From contig NZ_KI912107.1 in NCBI RefSeq assembly GCF_000517085.1, forward strand, positions 566,425 to 630,424: a stretch of DNA of 64,000 bases, given 5' to 3'. Both the position numbers and the translations under genes were made by a program. Source of the stretch: Saccharicrinis fermentans DSM 9555 = JCM 21142. Its GTDB lineage: Bacteria; Bacteroidota; Bacteroidia; Bacteroidales; Marinilabiliaceae. The notes beneath the pieces were generated by a model, which was not told the DNA's origin, did no database searches, and saw only the letters and a list, made by a program, of their open reading frames with translations. Shown here piece after piece: positions 35,766-45,662 of the stretch (position 1 is its first letter; every line of letters begins with the position of its first letter).

Positions 35766-38700
35766 ATGAAAAAAACTTTAAAAGTAGAAATGAAAGGTAT
35801 CACAAGGAGTTTATTTTTCCTCCTTTTTCTGTTTGCCTTACCTAATGCTTTTGCACAAGATGTGACAGTGAAAGGTAAAGTAACTGATGATGCCGGAGAA
35901 GCAATTCCGGGAGTTAATATTGTTGTAAAAGGTGATAATTCCCGAGGAACAATTACTAATTTTGATGGTAATTATTCTATTTCAATAGGATCTAATGCGG
36001 TATTAGTATTTAGGTTTATAGGGTACGAGTCGCAGGAGATTTCTATTGCTGGTAAATCAATTATCAACGTGGTTTTGAAACCAGAAACAGAGATGATTGA
36101 TGATGTTGTGGTGGTTGGTTATGGTACCCAAAAGAAGAAGTCTGTTGTAGGATCTATTACACAGACGAAAGGTGATGAACTACTTAAAGCGGGTAGTGTT
36201 ACAACTGTATCTGAAGCTTTAACAGGTCTTTTGCCAGGCGTGTCAACCATGCAGGCTGCGGGTCAGCCCGGATCTACTGCTGCTACTATTCTTATTCGAG
36301 GTCAATCTACCTGGACAGATAATACGCCTTTGTTTTTAGTGGATGGCGTAGAAAGGGGGTTTAATGATTTAGATCCTAATGAAATTGAATCTATTTCAGT
36401 TTTGAAGGATGCTTCTGCAACTGCCGTTTATGGTGTAAAAGCAGCAAATGGAGTTATTTTGGTGACTACCAAAAGTGGCTCTATAGGTAAGCCCAAAGTG
36501 CAGTTTTCTGCCAATGTAGGTATCAAGGATCCGACCATTGATACGGATTATGTCTCCGATTTTGCCACTAACCTGGAGTATCATAATTTGGCAAAGATGA
36601 ATGACTACAATTATGATTTGTGGCCCGAGTTTTATATTAATAGATGGAGGGATCCTGCCTATGCTGATAATCCTTATTACCAATATACATCCTTTATTAA
36701 TGAGCTTTTTGGAACGGGTTATACACAACAGTATAACTTAAATATCACAGGAGGAAATGAATTCGTAAAATATTTTACATCATTTGGTTATAATTATGAT
36801 GGCGATATTTTTGATTTGAAAGAACAAGCTGATTTTGATCCTCGCACCTATCAAAAGCGTTTTAATTGGCGTACTAATCTTGATTTTTCTTTTACAAAAT
36901 CGACGAAGTTCAGTGTCAAACTTTCTGGTGATATGACGAATTGGAATGGTAATTACAATACACAAGGTACCGATTCTGGTGTTGCAGGTAGCGGAGGACA
37001 AATGATGGAGCGTATTTATTCGGCAGCATTACTGTATGCACCTCCTGTATTTGAAGATGGCAGATTAGGTATGGATAGAAATAATTCTATTAATGTGAAT
37101 TATTACGGACAAATGGAACGGGAAGGTGGTTACTCGACCAAGAAAAACCGTTTATATTCCGACTTTATTTTAATGCAAGATCTGGGAAAACATTTTTCGG
37201 CTACAGGTAAGTTTTCATATAATTATAGTCGAAATTATAAATCCAGCATTACAAAGCAGTGGGATAATGCACCTATCTACTATTGGATACCTTCTTCTGA
37301 TGGTTACAGTCCTGATCTTGATGAGGACGGTAATATTATTATAATGCAAGATTTAGATAGGTTGGATGACTGGGAAAATCCTGCCAATTTATCCAATGAA
37401 ACAATTGATGGTTATAGTACTAATATTCACTATGAATTCTCTTTAAATTATGATCAATCATTTGGCAATCATGATGTGAGTGCTTTGGCCTTATTTCAGC
37501 GTGTTAAACAAAAAAACAAGGCAGATTTCGCTCATTATGAAGAGAGTTGGGTAGGACGCGCAACTTATGGCTATGCCGATAGATATTTATTTGAAGTCAA
37601 TGGTGCCTATAATGGCAATGAAAATTTTGCTCCAGGAAAACGATTTGGTTTCTTTCCTTCGATGGCCGTTGGTTGGGTACTTTCTGAGGAAAATTTTATG
37701 AAAGACAAACTTCCGTTTATCGACTTTATGAAATTGAGGTATTCTTACGGTGAAGTTGGTTCAGACAAAGGGCTGGAGGATTTGCGTTTTGCATACTTTA
37801 GTTCGTTTAGTAATGACCAAATTAATATGGAATATGGTTATGTACCTAATATTACAGAAAATACAAACTCCACTGGTTTATATATGTATACTGAAGGTCA
37901 ACCTCCTGTTGATGATATAAGTTGGGAGACGGCAGTGAAACAAAACCTGGGTGTCGAATTTAATGTATTAACCAATAGATTAAAGACAACAGTAGATTTC
38001 TTTCAGGAAAACCGTAAGAACATCTTAATGCAACGCCGCACGATTCCTAATTGGTATGGTAATTCTTTTCCATATGCTAATATGGGAGAAACTAAAAATC
38101 ATGGTATTGATATTGAATTAGTGTGGAATGATCAGGTTGGTAGTAATTTTTCTTATTGGGCTAAAGCTAACTTATCGTTAAGTGAAAATAGAATTGTGGA
38201 ACGTGATGATCCATTGCCAAGTCCAGAATACAGGAACGAAGCTGGTAAACCTATTGGATGGAATAGTGGACTCCAGTCTATGGGCATTATGCAGAATTGG
38301 GATGATGTATATGCCTACTCACCTTCTTCATTAATATCACAATTTATGCCCGGAGATTTACGAATGAATGACTATAATGCCGATGGTGTAGTAGATACAA
38401 ATGATAAGGTAGTAATAGGTAACCCTTCCTATGCTTCCAACTCTTATGCTTTTTCATTGGGGGTTCAATATAGGAACCTTAGTTTAACGGTTATGCTCAA
38501 TGGTATGTTCGGTTTGTCTAAAGCTATTTCGAATAATTATTTATATGCCTATGGAACCAATACGAGTACTGGTTTTATGTTGAAAAATAATGAGCAAAAA
38601 GATTCTTGGACGCCATGGAATACGGATACTGATGTTCCTATTATGCATACTGCCGAAACCGATTATTATAAAACAACAAGTACTTATAGTTTAAGAAACA

Positions 38701-38918
38701 GTTCTTTCTTACGCCTAAGAAATGTCGAATTAAAGTATAAGTTTGGTGAGGCTTTGTTAGACAGAACCGGATTTTTCGAGAGTGTTGAGTTTTATGTAAA
38801 TGGAAACAATTTATACACTTGGCAGGATTTACCTAGCGCATTTGATCCGGAAGCACAAAAGTTAGAGGTATATCCCATTACAAAGAGATATAATTTTGGT
38901 TGTAGATTCTCATTCTAA
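35766..38918 (+). CDS. SusC-like TonB-dependent receptor (module B, first pair)
   Basis: 1050 aa with a signal peptide ending PNAFAQ (about residue 30). The carboxypeptidase-regulatory-like domain (about 32-115, GKVTDDAGEAIPGVNIVVKGD), the plug (VVVGYGTQKKKSVVGSITQTKGDELLKAGSV) and the barrel are complete, ending in NFGCRFSF. The QTKGDELLKAGSVTTVSEALTGLLPGVS block is strikingly like the module A counterpart (QAKGEELLKAGSVNTVTEALQGMLPGVT), showing that the two first-pair SusCs are paralogues. The SusD partner follows within 11 bases. Confidence 0.93.
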   Translation: MKKTLKVEMKGITRSLFFLLFLFALPNAFAQDVTVKGKVTDDAGEAIPGVNIVVKGDNSRGTITNFDGNYSISIGSNAVLVFRFIGYESQEISIAGKSIINVVLKPETEMIDDVVVVGYGTQKKKSVVGSITQTKGDELLKAGSVTTVSEALTGLLPGVSTMQAAGQPGSTAATILIRGQSTWTDNTPLFLVDGVERGFNDLDPNEIESISVLKDASATAVYGVKAANGVILVTTKSGSIGKPKVQFSANVGIKDPTIDTDYVSDFATNLEYHNLAKMNDYNYDLWPEFYINRWRDPAYADNPYYQYTSFINELFGTGYTQQYNLNITGGNEFVKYFTSFGYNYDGDIFDLKEQADFDPRTYQKRFNWRTNLDFSFTKSTKFSVKLSGDMTNWNGNYNTQGTDSGVAGSGGQMMERIYSAALLYAPPVFEDGRLGMDRNNSINVNYYGQMEREGGYSTKKNRLYSDFILMQDLGKHFSATGKFSYNYSRNYKSSITKQWDNAPIYYWIPSSDGYSPDLDEDGNIIIMQDLDRLDDWENPANLSNETIDGYSTNIHYEFSLNYDQSFGNHDVSALALFQRVKQKNKADFAHYEESWVGRATYGYADRYLFEVNGAYNGNENFAPGKRFGFFPSMAVGWVLSEENFMKDKLPFIDFMKLRYSYGEVGSDKGLEDLRFAYFSSFSNDQINMEYGYVPNITENTNSTGLYMYTEGQPPVDDISWETAVKQNLGVEFNVLTNRLKTTVDFFQENRKNILMQRRTIPNWYGNSFPYANMGETKNHGIDIELVWNDQVGSNFSYWAKANLSLSENRIVERDDPLPSPEYRNEAGKPIGWNSGLQSMGIMQNWDDVYAYSPSSLISQFMPGDLRMNDYNADGVVDTNDKVVIGNPSYASNSYAFSLGVQYRNLSLTVMLNGMFGLSKAISNNYLYAYGTNTSTGFMLKNNEQKDSWTPWNTDTDVPIMHTAETDYYKTTSTYSLRNSSFLRLRNVELKYKFGEALLDRTGFFESVEFYVNGNNLYTWQDLPSAFDPEAQKLEVYPITKRYNFGCRFSF

Positions 38919-38929
38919 ATTGGTTGAAC

Positions 38930-40867
38930 ATGAAAAAATATAAAAGTTTATTAATTGTATTATTCGCAACGGTGCTTGCGCTGGTTTCTTGTGAAGACTA
39001 TCTGGATAAGGATCCTGAGTTGGGGATAAATGCAGATGAAGTTTATTCGGAATATTACACTTTTAAAGGAGCCGTAGACAGAGGAAACTGGTTGGTGATG
39101 AATTATGTGGCCACTTCTACTAATTGGGGTGCTTACATTGGTGCTATGTCAGATGAGCAGCAGGCTGTTAAAAATGATATGCCTGTATATAAATCGATTA
39201 ATCAGGGTGTTTGGCAAGATTCTCATTGGAGAGATTTTGGTATGAATTATAGGTCAGAAACGGCTTATGGTGCCGATCCTTATTATAACGAACCTTCAGG
39301 TAAGTCCTTAAAAGCTATTCGTGCCATGGGCCTAGCCATTGAAAATATTGAAATGCTATCTGATTTCCCTGCAGAGATTGGTTACACTCCTACGGAGTTA
39401 AAGAACCAATTATTAGGGCAAGCTTATGCTTTGAGAGCTTGGCATCAGTTCGAAGTGATTCGGCGGTATGGTCCAATTTTATTAGTGGATACAGTTGGTG
39501 GGGGTAGATCTACATTTACAAAAACATATAATTTTGATCAGGTACGTCCAACCTTTCAGCGTTGTGCTGATTTAATTGCTGCAGACTGTGATGAAGCGTA
39601 TGAGCTATTGCCTAATAAGTGGACTTCCTCGACTGATATAGGGCGTTTGACAAAAACATCTGCTTTGGCAATCAAAGCAATGACCTACTTGTATGCCGCA
39701 AGTCCTTTAATGAACACGCAGGATGGTGCTTATCCATTGGGCCAGGATTCGTATAACGAGGAGTACGCTAAAAAAGGTATTAATGCTATGTTAGCAGCTC
39801 TTAAGCAAGTGGCTAATGGAGGTACGCGTTATCAGTTATACGACAAGGATCATTATATGGAAAACTGGATGTCACAAGGCTATGAAAATGGTGGAGCCAT
39901 TACGAATGAGGCTTTATTGCAACCTGTGCCTACCAACTCAGATAATTATAATCTACCAATGAATCGTAGTGGATCTGGTACCGGATGGTTTTTACCGCAA
40001 CATGATGGTGGTTGGGCAGTGTTTAATGTGCCTACACAAAATGCAGTGGATAAATTTGAAACCATGAATGGGTATCCTGTAAGTAATTTCTCTTCCGATG
40101 ATCCAGAGTTTGACCCCGCTAATCCTTATGAAGGAAGAGATCCTCGTTTGAAAAAATTTATTTTCTGCCCAGGTGATGATATGTACCTGTCAGAACCAGA
40201 AGGAGCTGCCAGAACCAATGAGGCCTGGTCCAATGATACAGATCCTTCGGAAAAGGATGGGGCTGGATTTCACTATAAATTTTATAGAGGTAAGCAGTTA
40301 GTTTTTACAGGTTATTTTTCTGCCGGAAAGTGGAGGAAGTTGGGGTATAATAAATTTGATAACCAATATTCTCAGAATTATTACCGGTCCTTTCCTTTGA
40401 TTCGTTTAGCAGATATGTATTTGGGGTTAGCTGAATTAGCCAATGAAGTTTATGGTCCTACTGGCGTTATTCCAGGTGCGGGTTTTATCGATAAAACAAC
40501 AGGTCTTGAGGTAAATAGCGCAAAAGATGCCTTAAATGTAATTCGAGCTAGAATAGGCATGTCTGATGTGAGGGATGAATTTCTCAATGTGTCAGATTTT
40601 AGAGAACGGGTTCGTAATGAATGGGCTGTTGAATTTTATGGGGAATTTCGTAGGTGGAAGGATATGCGACGTTGGAGAATCGCTAAAGATGTTTTCAATC
40701 AGGGAATTTATGGTGTTAATGTGACTAAAAATAATGATGGTACATTTTCATATGTAAATGAAAAATTAAATGTTCCAAGGGTTTTTGAGGATAAGCATTA
40801 TTGGTACCCGCTTGATAATAAGTATATTGATATGTTTTCTATGTTTGAACAAAATCCCGGTTGGTAA
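38930..40867 (+). CDS. SusD-like lipoprotein (module B, first pair)
   Basis: 645 aa from the ATG at 38930; an in-frame TTG at 38924 is less likely. Lipobox ALVSC (Cys21) then EDYLDKDPELG. Helical region GQAYALRAWHQFEVIRRYGPILL and MTYLYAASPLMN; C-terminal RNEWAVEFYGEFRRWKDMRRWRIA; ends MFEQNPGW, the same ending as its module A paralogue (YNIEQNPGW). Length and layout match that protein, including the long loop region around residues 330-460. Confidence 0.92.
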   Translation: MKKYKSLLIVLFATVLALVSCEDYLDKDPELGINADEVYSEYYTFKGAVDRGNWLVMNYVATSTNWGAYIGAMSDEQQAVKNDMPVYKSINQGVWQDSHWRDFGMNYRSETAYGADPYYNEPSGKSLKAIRAMGLAIENIEMLSDFPAEIGYTPTELKNQLLGQAYALRAWHQFEVIRRYGPILLVDTVGGGRSTFTKTYNFDQVRPTFQRCADLIAADCDEAYELLPNKWTSSTDIGRLTKTSALAIKAMTYLYAASPLMNTQDGAYPLGQDSYNEEYAKKGINAMLAALKQVANGGTRYQLYDKDHYMENWMSQGYENGGAITNEALLQPVPTNSDNYNLPMNRSGSGTGWFLPQHDGGWAVFNVPTQNAVDKFETMNGYPVSNFSSDDPEFDPANPYEGRDPRLKKFIFCPGDDMYLSEPEGAARTNEAWSNDTDPSEKDGAGFHYKFYRGKQLVFTGYFSAGKWRKLGYNKFDNQYSQNYYRSFPLIRLADMYLGLAELANEVYGPTGVIPGAGFIDKTTGLEVNSAKDALNVIRARIGMSDVRDEFLNVSDFRERVRNEWAVEFYGEFRRWKDMRRWRIAKDVFNQGIYGVNVTKNNDGTFSYVNEKLNVPRVFEDKHYWYPLDNKYIDMFSMFEQNPGW

Positions 40868-40886
40868 TTTTAAATACGAATAAATT

Positions 40887-43745
40887 ATGAAACAATATAT
40901 TGTGACACTATCATTGGCTTTGTTTTGCATGCTTGCTGTAGACTCAGTTAAAGCACAGGAAGTAAGTGATAGTATAAAACAAGAATTTATTGATCTGCCA
41001 TATGGGAAAGTCTCAAAAGACAGACTGGTGGGGTCAGTTGATATAATTACAAAGGAGGATCTTATGAAATCGGGTTATCCCACCTTGTCCAATGCGTTGG
41101 CTTGGAAAGTACCAGGTTATTTACAAGGTCGAATAAGAGGTTTTGCACGTGGTGGTAATGGTGATCAACCATTGATAATTATAGATGGTCTCTCAAATCG
41201 CCTGTTAGAATCGGTGATGGTAGATGAGGTTGAATCGGTCCATATCTTAAAGGATGTAACTGCTAAAATGCTATACGGTAGCAAGGCTGCCAATGGTGTT
41301 ATTGTTGTGAAAACAAAAAGAGGAAAAAATGCGAAAAAAGAATTTACAGTAAGGGGTGATTATGGTTTAAGAATGGCCAATGAATATCCTAAGTATGTGG
41401 GCTCTGCTGATTATATGATGTATAATAATCAAGCTCGTAGAAATGATGGTCTGAATCCTTTATATACGCAGGAGAATATTGATTTAGCAGGAAATAATTA
41501 TAAGAACCCGGATGTGGACTATTATGATATGTTTTTGGATGATCAAACCTCTTACCAAAAAGTAAATGCGCAACTTATGGGTGGTGACGATAAAACTAAA
41601 TATTTCTTTAATATTGGATATTTTGGAGAAAATGGCTTGGAAGCAGTGGGAGAGAAAAGGAGAATGGATGCCTTTAACCTAAGAAGTAATTTAGATTATA
41701 AGGTAAATAGTATAATTAGTGTGAATTTGGATATTGCAGGTCGTTTTTATAATGTGGAAGGAAACAGACTTAGTACAAGTGACTTCTTTAGCGCTTTGTC
41801 TGGAACCAAACCGAATGATTATCCAATCTTTATTAATGATCAAAAGAGTGTGGACTTTTTAGGTACGTCTGCGGGACAACAAGGAAAGAATCTTTATGGA
41901 GATATGGTTTATGCTGGTTATAAAAGAGAATCCACGTCTTTTGCCCAAACGAATATTGGTATGGATTTCGATTTTAATCAATATGTTAAAGGGTTAAGTG
42001 CCAATGCATTTGTTACTTTTGATATCAATAACTATATCTCAGAGGGTAAAAAATTGGATTACCGTACTCTTAAACCTGATGTAACTTCAACAGGAGAAGA
42101 TACTTTAATTGTAAATGGTATCTATCAACCTAAAGGTGAAGAACAAAAATTAGCAGACTCTTATTATCGCAATATGGGAGGTGGTGTTTATGTGAATTAT
42201 GATAGAACTTTTGGAAATCATGCTCTTTTGGCTGATGTGAGTTATATGCTTGAAACAAAAAGTGTTAAAACAATTGTTAGTGATAACGATGATACGACTG
42301 ATGAGCAAGATTTAATGCGTACGATTCAGGATGAAAAAACCATGAATCTTGGTTTAAGAGTTAACTATGCATTTAAAAATAAATATATAGCTGAATACGC
42401 AGGTTCTTATATGGGATCTAAAAAGTTTTATAAAGATAATCGCTGGAAGTTATATAGCTCGTTTGGTCTTTCTTATATTGTTTCTAAAGAGGATTTTATG
42501 GATAATGTAGATTTTGTTGATTATCTAAAAGTAAAAGCTTCTTATGGAAAAATTGGTTATGATCAATCATTTGACTATTTGTTGTTTAATGATTATTATA
42601 AATATTGGGCAGGAAGTTATAAGATCGGACTCACAAACTCTGGTCAACTGATAGGTACTGAGTATATTCAATCTGGTAATAAAGGTTTAACTTATGAGGA
42701 GTCCGAAGAATTTAATATTGGATTAACCTTACGTACGTTAAATAATAAATTAGAGATTGGTGCTGAGTATTTTAAAGAGAAGCGCACGGGAATGCCAACG
42801 GAGATGAAGTATGCTTTTCCTCAAACTTCTGGTGTGCCCACTATTTATGACAATTATAATGGAATTGAGAATAAAGGGTTTGAAATATCTGCACAGTTTA
42901 CTGATAAAATGGGCGATTTTTCCTATTCTGTAGGTGGATATTTGACTTCAAACGAGTCGAAATGGATCCAATACGATGAGTTGAACCAGTTTTCGTTCCA
43001 AAATGTACAAGGAACAGAAACGGATGCAATATGGGGATATGTGGCGGATGGTTTTTATACAACAGCTGATGATGTGGCCACATATGGTGCAGATGGAGCT
43101 ACTCCTCTTACCTCTAGTTTAGGTTCCTCTTTGATACCTGGTGATTTACGATTTAAAGATATGTCAGATTATCAAAGTGAGTATACTTATGATGATAATG
43201 TAATTAATTCGTACGATAAGGTTATTATTGGTAACTCACGTCCACGGTATGTTTATGGCGTAAACGTTAATTTAAAATATAAAGATTTGAGTCTTTATGC
43301 GTTGGGTCAGGGAGTGGGAGGATTCGATAGATCCATGTCTTGGCCTACTTATTTTACCAATAAGGGAAACGTTAAGTACTCCGAATATGTCTATGATGCA
43401 GCTGTTCCAACTTTCGATGCTGAAGGTAAGGCCGTTGGTTTAGTGGATAACGACTTTACGAAGCCGCGATTGTCAACAGAAGGAAATGCGCATAGTTATA
43501 ACACCAATACCTATTTGTTGCAAAAAGGATACTACTTTAAGTTAAGAACAGTTGAACTTGCTTATAAGTTACCTAAATCTGTTTCTTCCGCTATTTTTGC
43601 CGAGCAGTTAAATGTATTCGTTAGAGGAGACAACTTACTTACCATTTCTGATTTGGACGACAGAGATCCTGATAATGTGAATGCGGGTATCACTGGTAAT
43701 CCTACGTTTAAAACAATTTCAGGTGGTGTAAAACTTGTTTTTTAA
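40887..43745 (+). CDS. SusC-like TonB-dependent receptor without N-terminal beta domain (module B, second pair)
   Basis: 952 aa. The signal peptide (to about residue 24, SVKAQ) is followed almost at once by the plug (LPYGKVSKDRLVGSVDIITKEDLMKSGYPTLSNALAWKVPGYLQ; LIIIDGLSNRLLESVMVDEVESVHILKD). The carboxypeptidase-regulatory-like domain present in the other SusCs is missing; its module A counterpart keeps a divergent one. The barrel is complete and ends GGVKLVF. Plug and extracellular blocks such as NNQARRNDGLNPLYTQENI resemble YNEARVNDGLTPLYSSEDI in the module A gene. The next ORF starts 22 bases after its stop. Confidence 0.9.
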   Translation: MKQYIVTLSLALFCMLAVDSVKAQEVSDSIKQEFIDLPYGKVSKDRLVGSVDIITKEDLMKSGYPTLSNALAWKVPGYLQGRIRGFARGGNGDQPLIIIDGLSNRLLESVMVDEVESVHILKDVTAKMLYGSKAANGVIVVKTKRGKNAKKEFTVRGDYGLRMANEYPKYVGSADYMMYNNQARRNDGLNPLYTQENIDLAGNNYKNPDVDYYDMFLDDQTSYQKVNAQLMGGDDKTKYFFNIGYFGENGLEAVGEKRRMDAFNLRSNLDYKVNSIISVNLDIAGRFYNVEGNRLSTSDFFSALSGTKPNDYPIFINDQKSVDFLGTSAGQQGKNLYGDMVYAGYKRESTSFAQTNIGMDFDFNQYVKGLSANAFVTFDINNYISEGKKLDYRTLKPDVTSTGEDTLIVNGIYQPKGEEQKLADSYYRNMGGGVYVNYDRTFGNHALLADVSYMLETKSVKTIVSDNDDTTDEQDLMRTIQDEKTMNLGLRVNYAFKNKYIAEYAGSYMGSKKFYKDNRWKLYSSFGLSYIVSKEDFMDNVDFVDYLKVKASYGKIGYDQSFDYLLFNDYYKYWAGSYKIGLTNSGQLIGTEYIQSGNKGLTYEESEEFNIGLTLRTLNNKLEIGAEYFKEKRTGMPTEMKYAFPQTSGVPTIYDNYNGIENKGFEISAQFTDKMGDFSYSVGGYLTSNESKWIQYDELNQFSFQNVQGTETDAIWGYVADGFYTTADDVATYGADGATPLTSSLGSSLIPGDLRFKDMSDYQSEYTYDDNVINSYDKVIIGNSRPRYVYGVNVNLKYKDLSLYALGQGVGGFDRSMSWPTYFTNKGNVKYSEYVYDAAVPTFDAEGKAVGLVDNDFTKPRLSTEGNAHSYNTNTYLLQKGYYFKLRTVELAYKLPKSVSSAIFAEQLNVFVRGDNLLTISDLDDRDPDNVNAGITGNPTFKTISGGVKLVF

Positions 43746-43767
43746 TGAAATCGTCGTATTAAAATTA

Positions 43768-45582
43768 ATGAAAATGAAAAATATAAAAAACTACATATTG
43801 CTTTTTGCATTGCTCATGGCATTTGTGGGCTGTGATGATTTCTTTGAGGAAGATTTCAACAATAACTTATCAGAGGAAACGGTGTTTGATTACCACTTAA
43901 ATCCTGAGTATGTTGCTGGTCTTTATGTGCCTGCCTATGGTGCAGTGTCAAATAGTTATACTACATTAAATAATAATTTTTTAGATTGTGTGACAGACAA
44001 TGCTGTTACCAATGACTATGATGCTACACCCTGGAAGATGCGTACGGTTAATGATTTTATTACCTCCAGTAACTATCCTATTTATATCTGGGGTAGAAAT
44101 TATAGATACATTAAAGATATTTATAAGTTCTTATCTGTTGGCTTAAATGACGATATAGTATACCGGACATCTAGCGAATTAAGATCCGAACAGATTAAAG
44201 AAAGAATGGGCGGGGAAGCACATTTTTTATTGGCCTTGAATTATTTCCAGTTGTTGAGGGATTATGCTGGCCCCGTAGAAGGGCGAATCATGGGTGTTCC
44301 TATCGTTGATAAGGATATAAGTGCAGAAGAGGCTCGTAATATTTCTCGTGATACTTATGATGATTGTGTTGATTTTATTGTTGCTCATATTGACACTGCT
44401 CTTAATTCGGGTTTGCTACCAGAATATTCTAATGACTATCTTAAGGATCATCCAGGATTGGATCCCACTATTTATGGTGATATTGCCTTGGGTATTCCGA
44501 CTACAACGGCGTGTTACTCATTAAAGTCAAGATTGTATTTATATGCGGCGAGTCCTGCCTTTTCAATAGGTAAGTCAGATGCCGAGATACAGGCTTTATA
44601 TACCAAAGCAGCTGAGGCTGCAAAAATGGTCATTGATCAGGTAGGGACGCTCTCAAAAGAAAGCTATAATCTTTCTGATATAGATGATTATTATACGAAA
44701 GTAGATAATAACCCAGAGCTAATTTTAAGAAGGGCTAGTCAAACAACGGATTGGGAAAAGAATAACTATCCTCCATCTATTCACTTATCAGTTCTGGGGC
44801 GTACTAATCCGTCTCAGAATTTAGTAGATGTATTCCCGATGGCCAATGGTTATCCCATTCATGAGGGGTTGTCGGGTTATGATGCTAATGATCCCTATAC
44901 CGGTAGAGATCCTCGATTTTATATGACAGTTATTTATAACAATGCTTCATTTAAAAATCAGAAGATTGAAATGTGGCCAGGAGGTAACAATACGATCGAA
45001 GGTAATGATCAGATTGCTGATGATGCTCGTATTTCACGTACTAACTATTATCTGAGAAAACATATTACTGAGATACCTAATTTTGCTGCGCAATCTACGA
45101 CTAAACCTTGGCATTATACAGCTGCTTTTAGAGCTGTTGAGGCGTACTTAAATTTTGCAGAGGCAGCAAATGCTGCTGTTGGTCCTGACGGTATGATTAG
45201 TGGCTTATCTGCAAGAGAGGCCTTAAGGGCTGTTAGATATCGCGCAAATATACCTGTTAGTGCTGATGCGGCGGTGTCAAGCGATCCTTATTTAGCCGGA
45301 TTGTCTGATTTGTTAGAACTCATTAAGACTGAACGACGCATAGAACTGTGTTTTGAGGGTCATCGTTATTATGATATTCGAAGGTGGAATGATGATCTGA
45401 ATGTTAAAGTTAAGAAAGCGACGATCTCTACGAATAATTTTGGGGTAAGTTCCGAGTATGACTTTAGTCAAGACGCATATCCAAACCAAGTTGATTTTCC
45501 TGAATATATGAGGTATGGGGCTATTCCAAGAAACGATATATTGACTTGCCCTAATTTGAATCAAAATGATGGTTGGAAATAG
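43768..45582 (+). CDS. SusD-like lipoprotein (module B, second pair)
   Basis: 604 aa from the ATG at 43768 (another at 43774). The longer in-frame ORF from a TTG at 43735 overlaps susC and spoils the signal. Lipobox AFVGC (Cys22). Blocks shared with the module A paralogue include NFLDCVTDNAVTNDYD, GGEAHFLLALNYFQLLRDYAGPVEG, SQNLVDVFPMANGYPI and IELCFEGHRYYDIRRWNDD. The last residues are NLNQNDGWK. A perfect hairpin lies just after the gene. Confidence 0.92.
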   Translation: MKMKNIKNYILLFALLMAFVGCDDFFEEDFNNNLSEETVFDYHLNPEYVAGLYVPAYGAVSNSYTTLNNNFLDCVTDNAVTNDYDATPWKMRTVNDFITSSNYPIYIWGRNYRYIKDIYKFLSVGLNDDIVYRTSSELRSEQIKERMGGEAHFLLALNYFQLLRDYAGPVEGRIMGVPIVDKDISAEEARNISRDTYDDCVDFIVAHIDTALNSGLLPEYSNDYLKDHPGLDPTIYGDIALGIPTTTACYSLKSRLYLYAASPAFSIGKSDAEIQALYTKAAEAAKMVIDQVGTLSKESYNLSDIDDYYTKVDNNPELILRRASQTTDWEKNNYPPSIHLSVLGRTNPSQNLVDVFPMANGYPIHEGLSGYDANDPYTGRDPRFYMTVIYNNASFKNQKIEMWPGGNNTIEGNDQIADDARISRTNYYLRKHITEIPNFAAQSTTKPWHYTAAFRAVEAYLNFAEAANAAVGPDGMISGLSAREALRAVRYRANIPVSADAAVSSDPYLAGLSDLLELIKTERRIELCFEGHRYYDIRRWNDDLNVKVKKATISTNNFGVSSEYDFSQDAYPNQVDFPEYMRYGAIPRNDILTCPNLNQNDGWK

Positions 45583-45596
45583 TTGACAATTATTTT

Positions 45597-45634
45597 CTTT
45601 ATTACTCTCCAATATCCATAGGAGAGTAATAAAG
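45597..45634. repeat. Intercistronic perfect hairpin
   Basis: CTTTATTACTCTCC (45597-45610) and GGAGAGTAATAAAG (45621-45634) are exact inverted copies with a 10-base loop, 14 bases after susD and 28 before the next gene. Only four T follow after AG, so it is a weak terminator at best. It may cause partial termination or stabilise the upstream mRNA. Confidence 0.75.
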
Positions 45635-45662
45635 AGTTTTGAAAATTTAAAATTTTATACGA

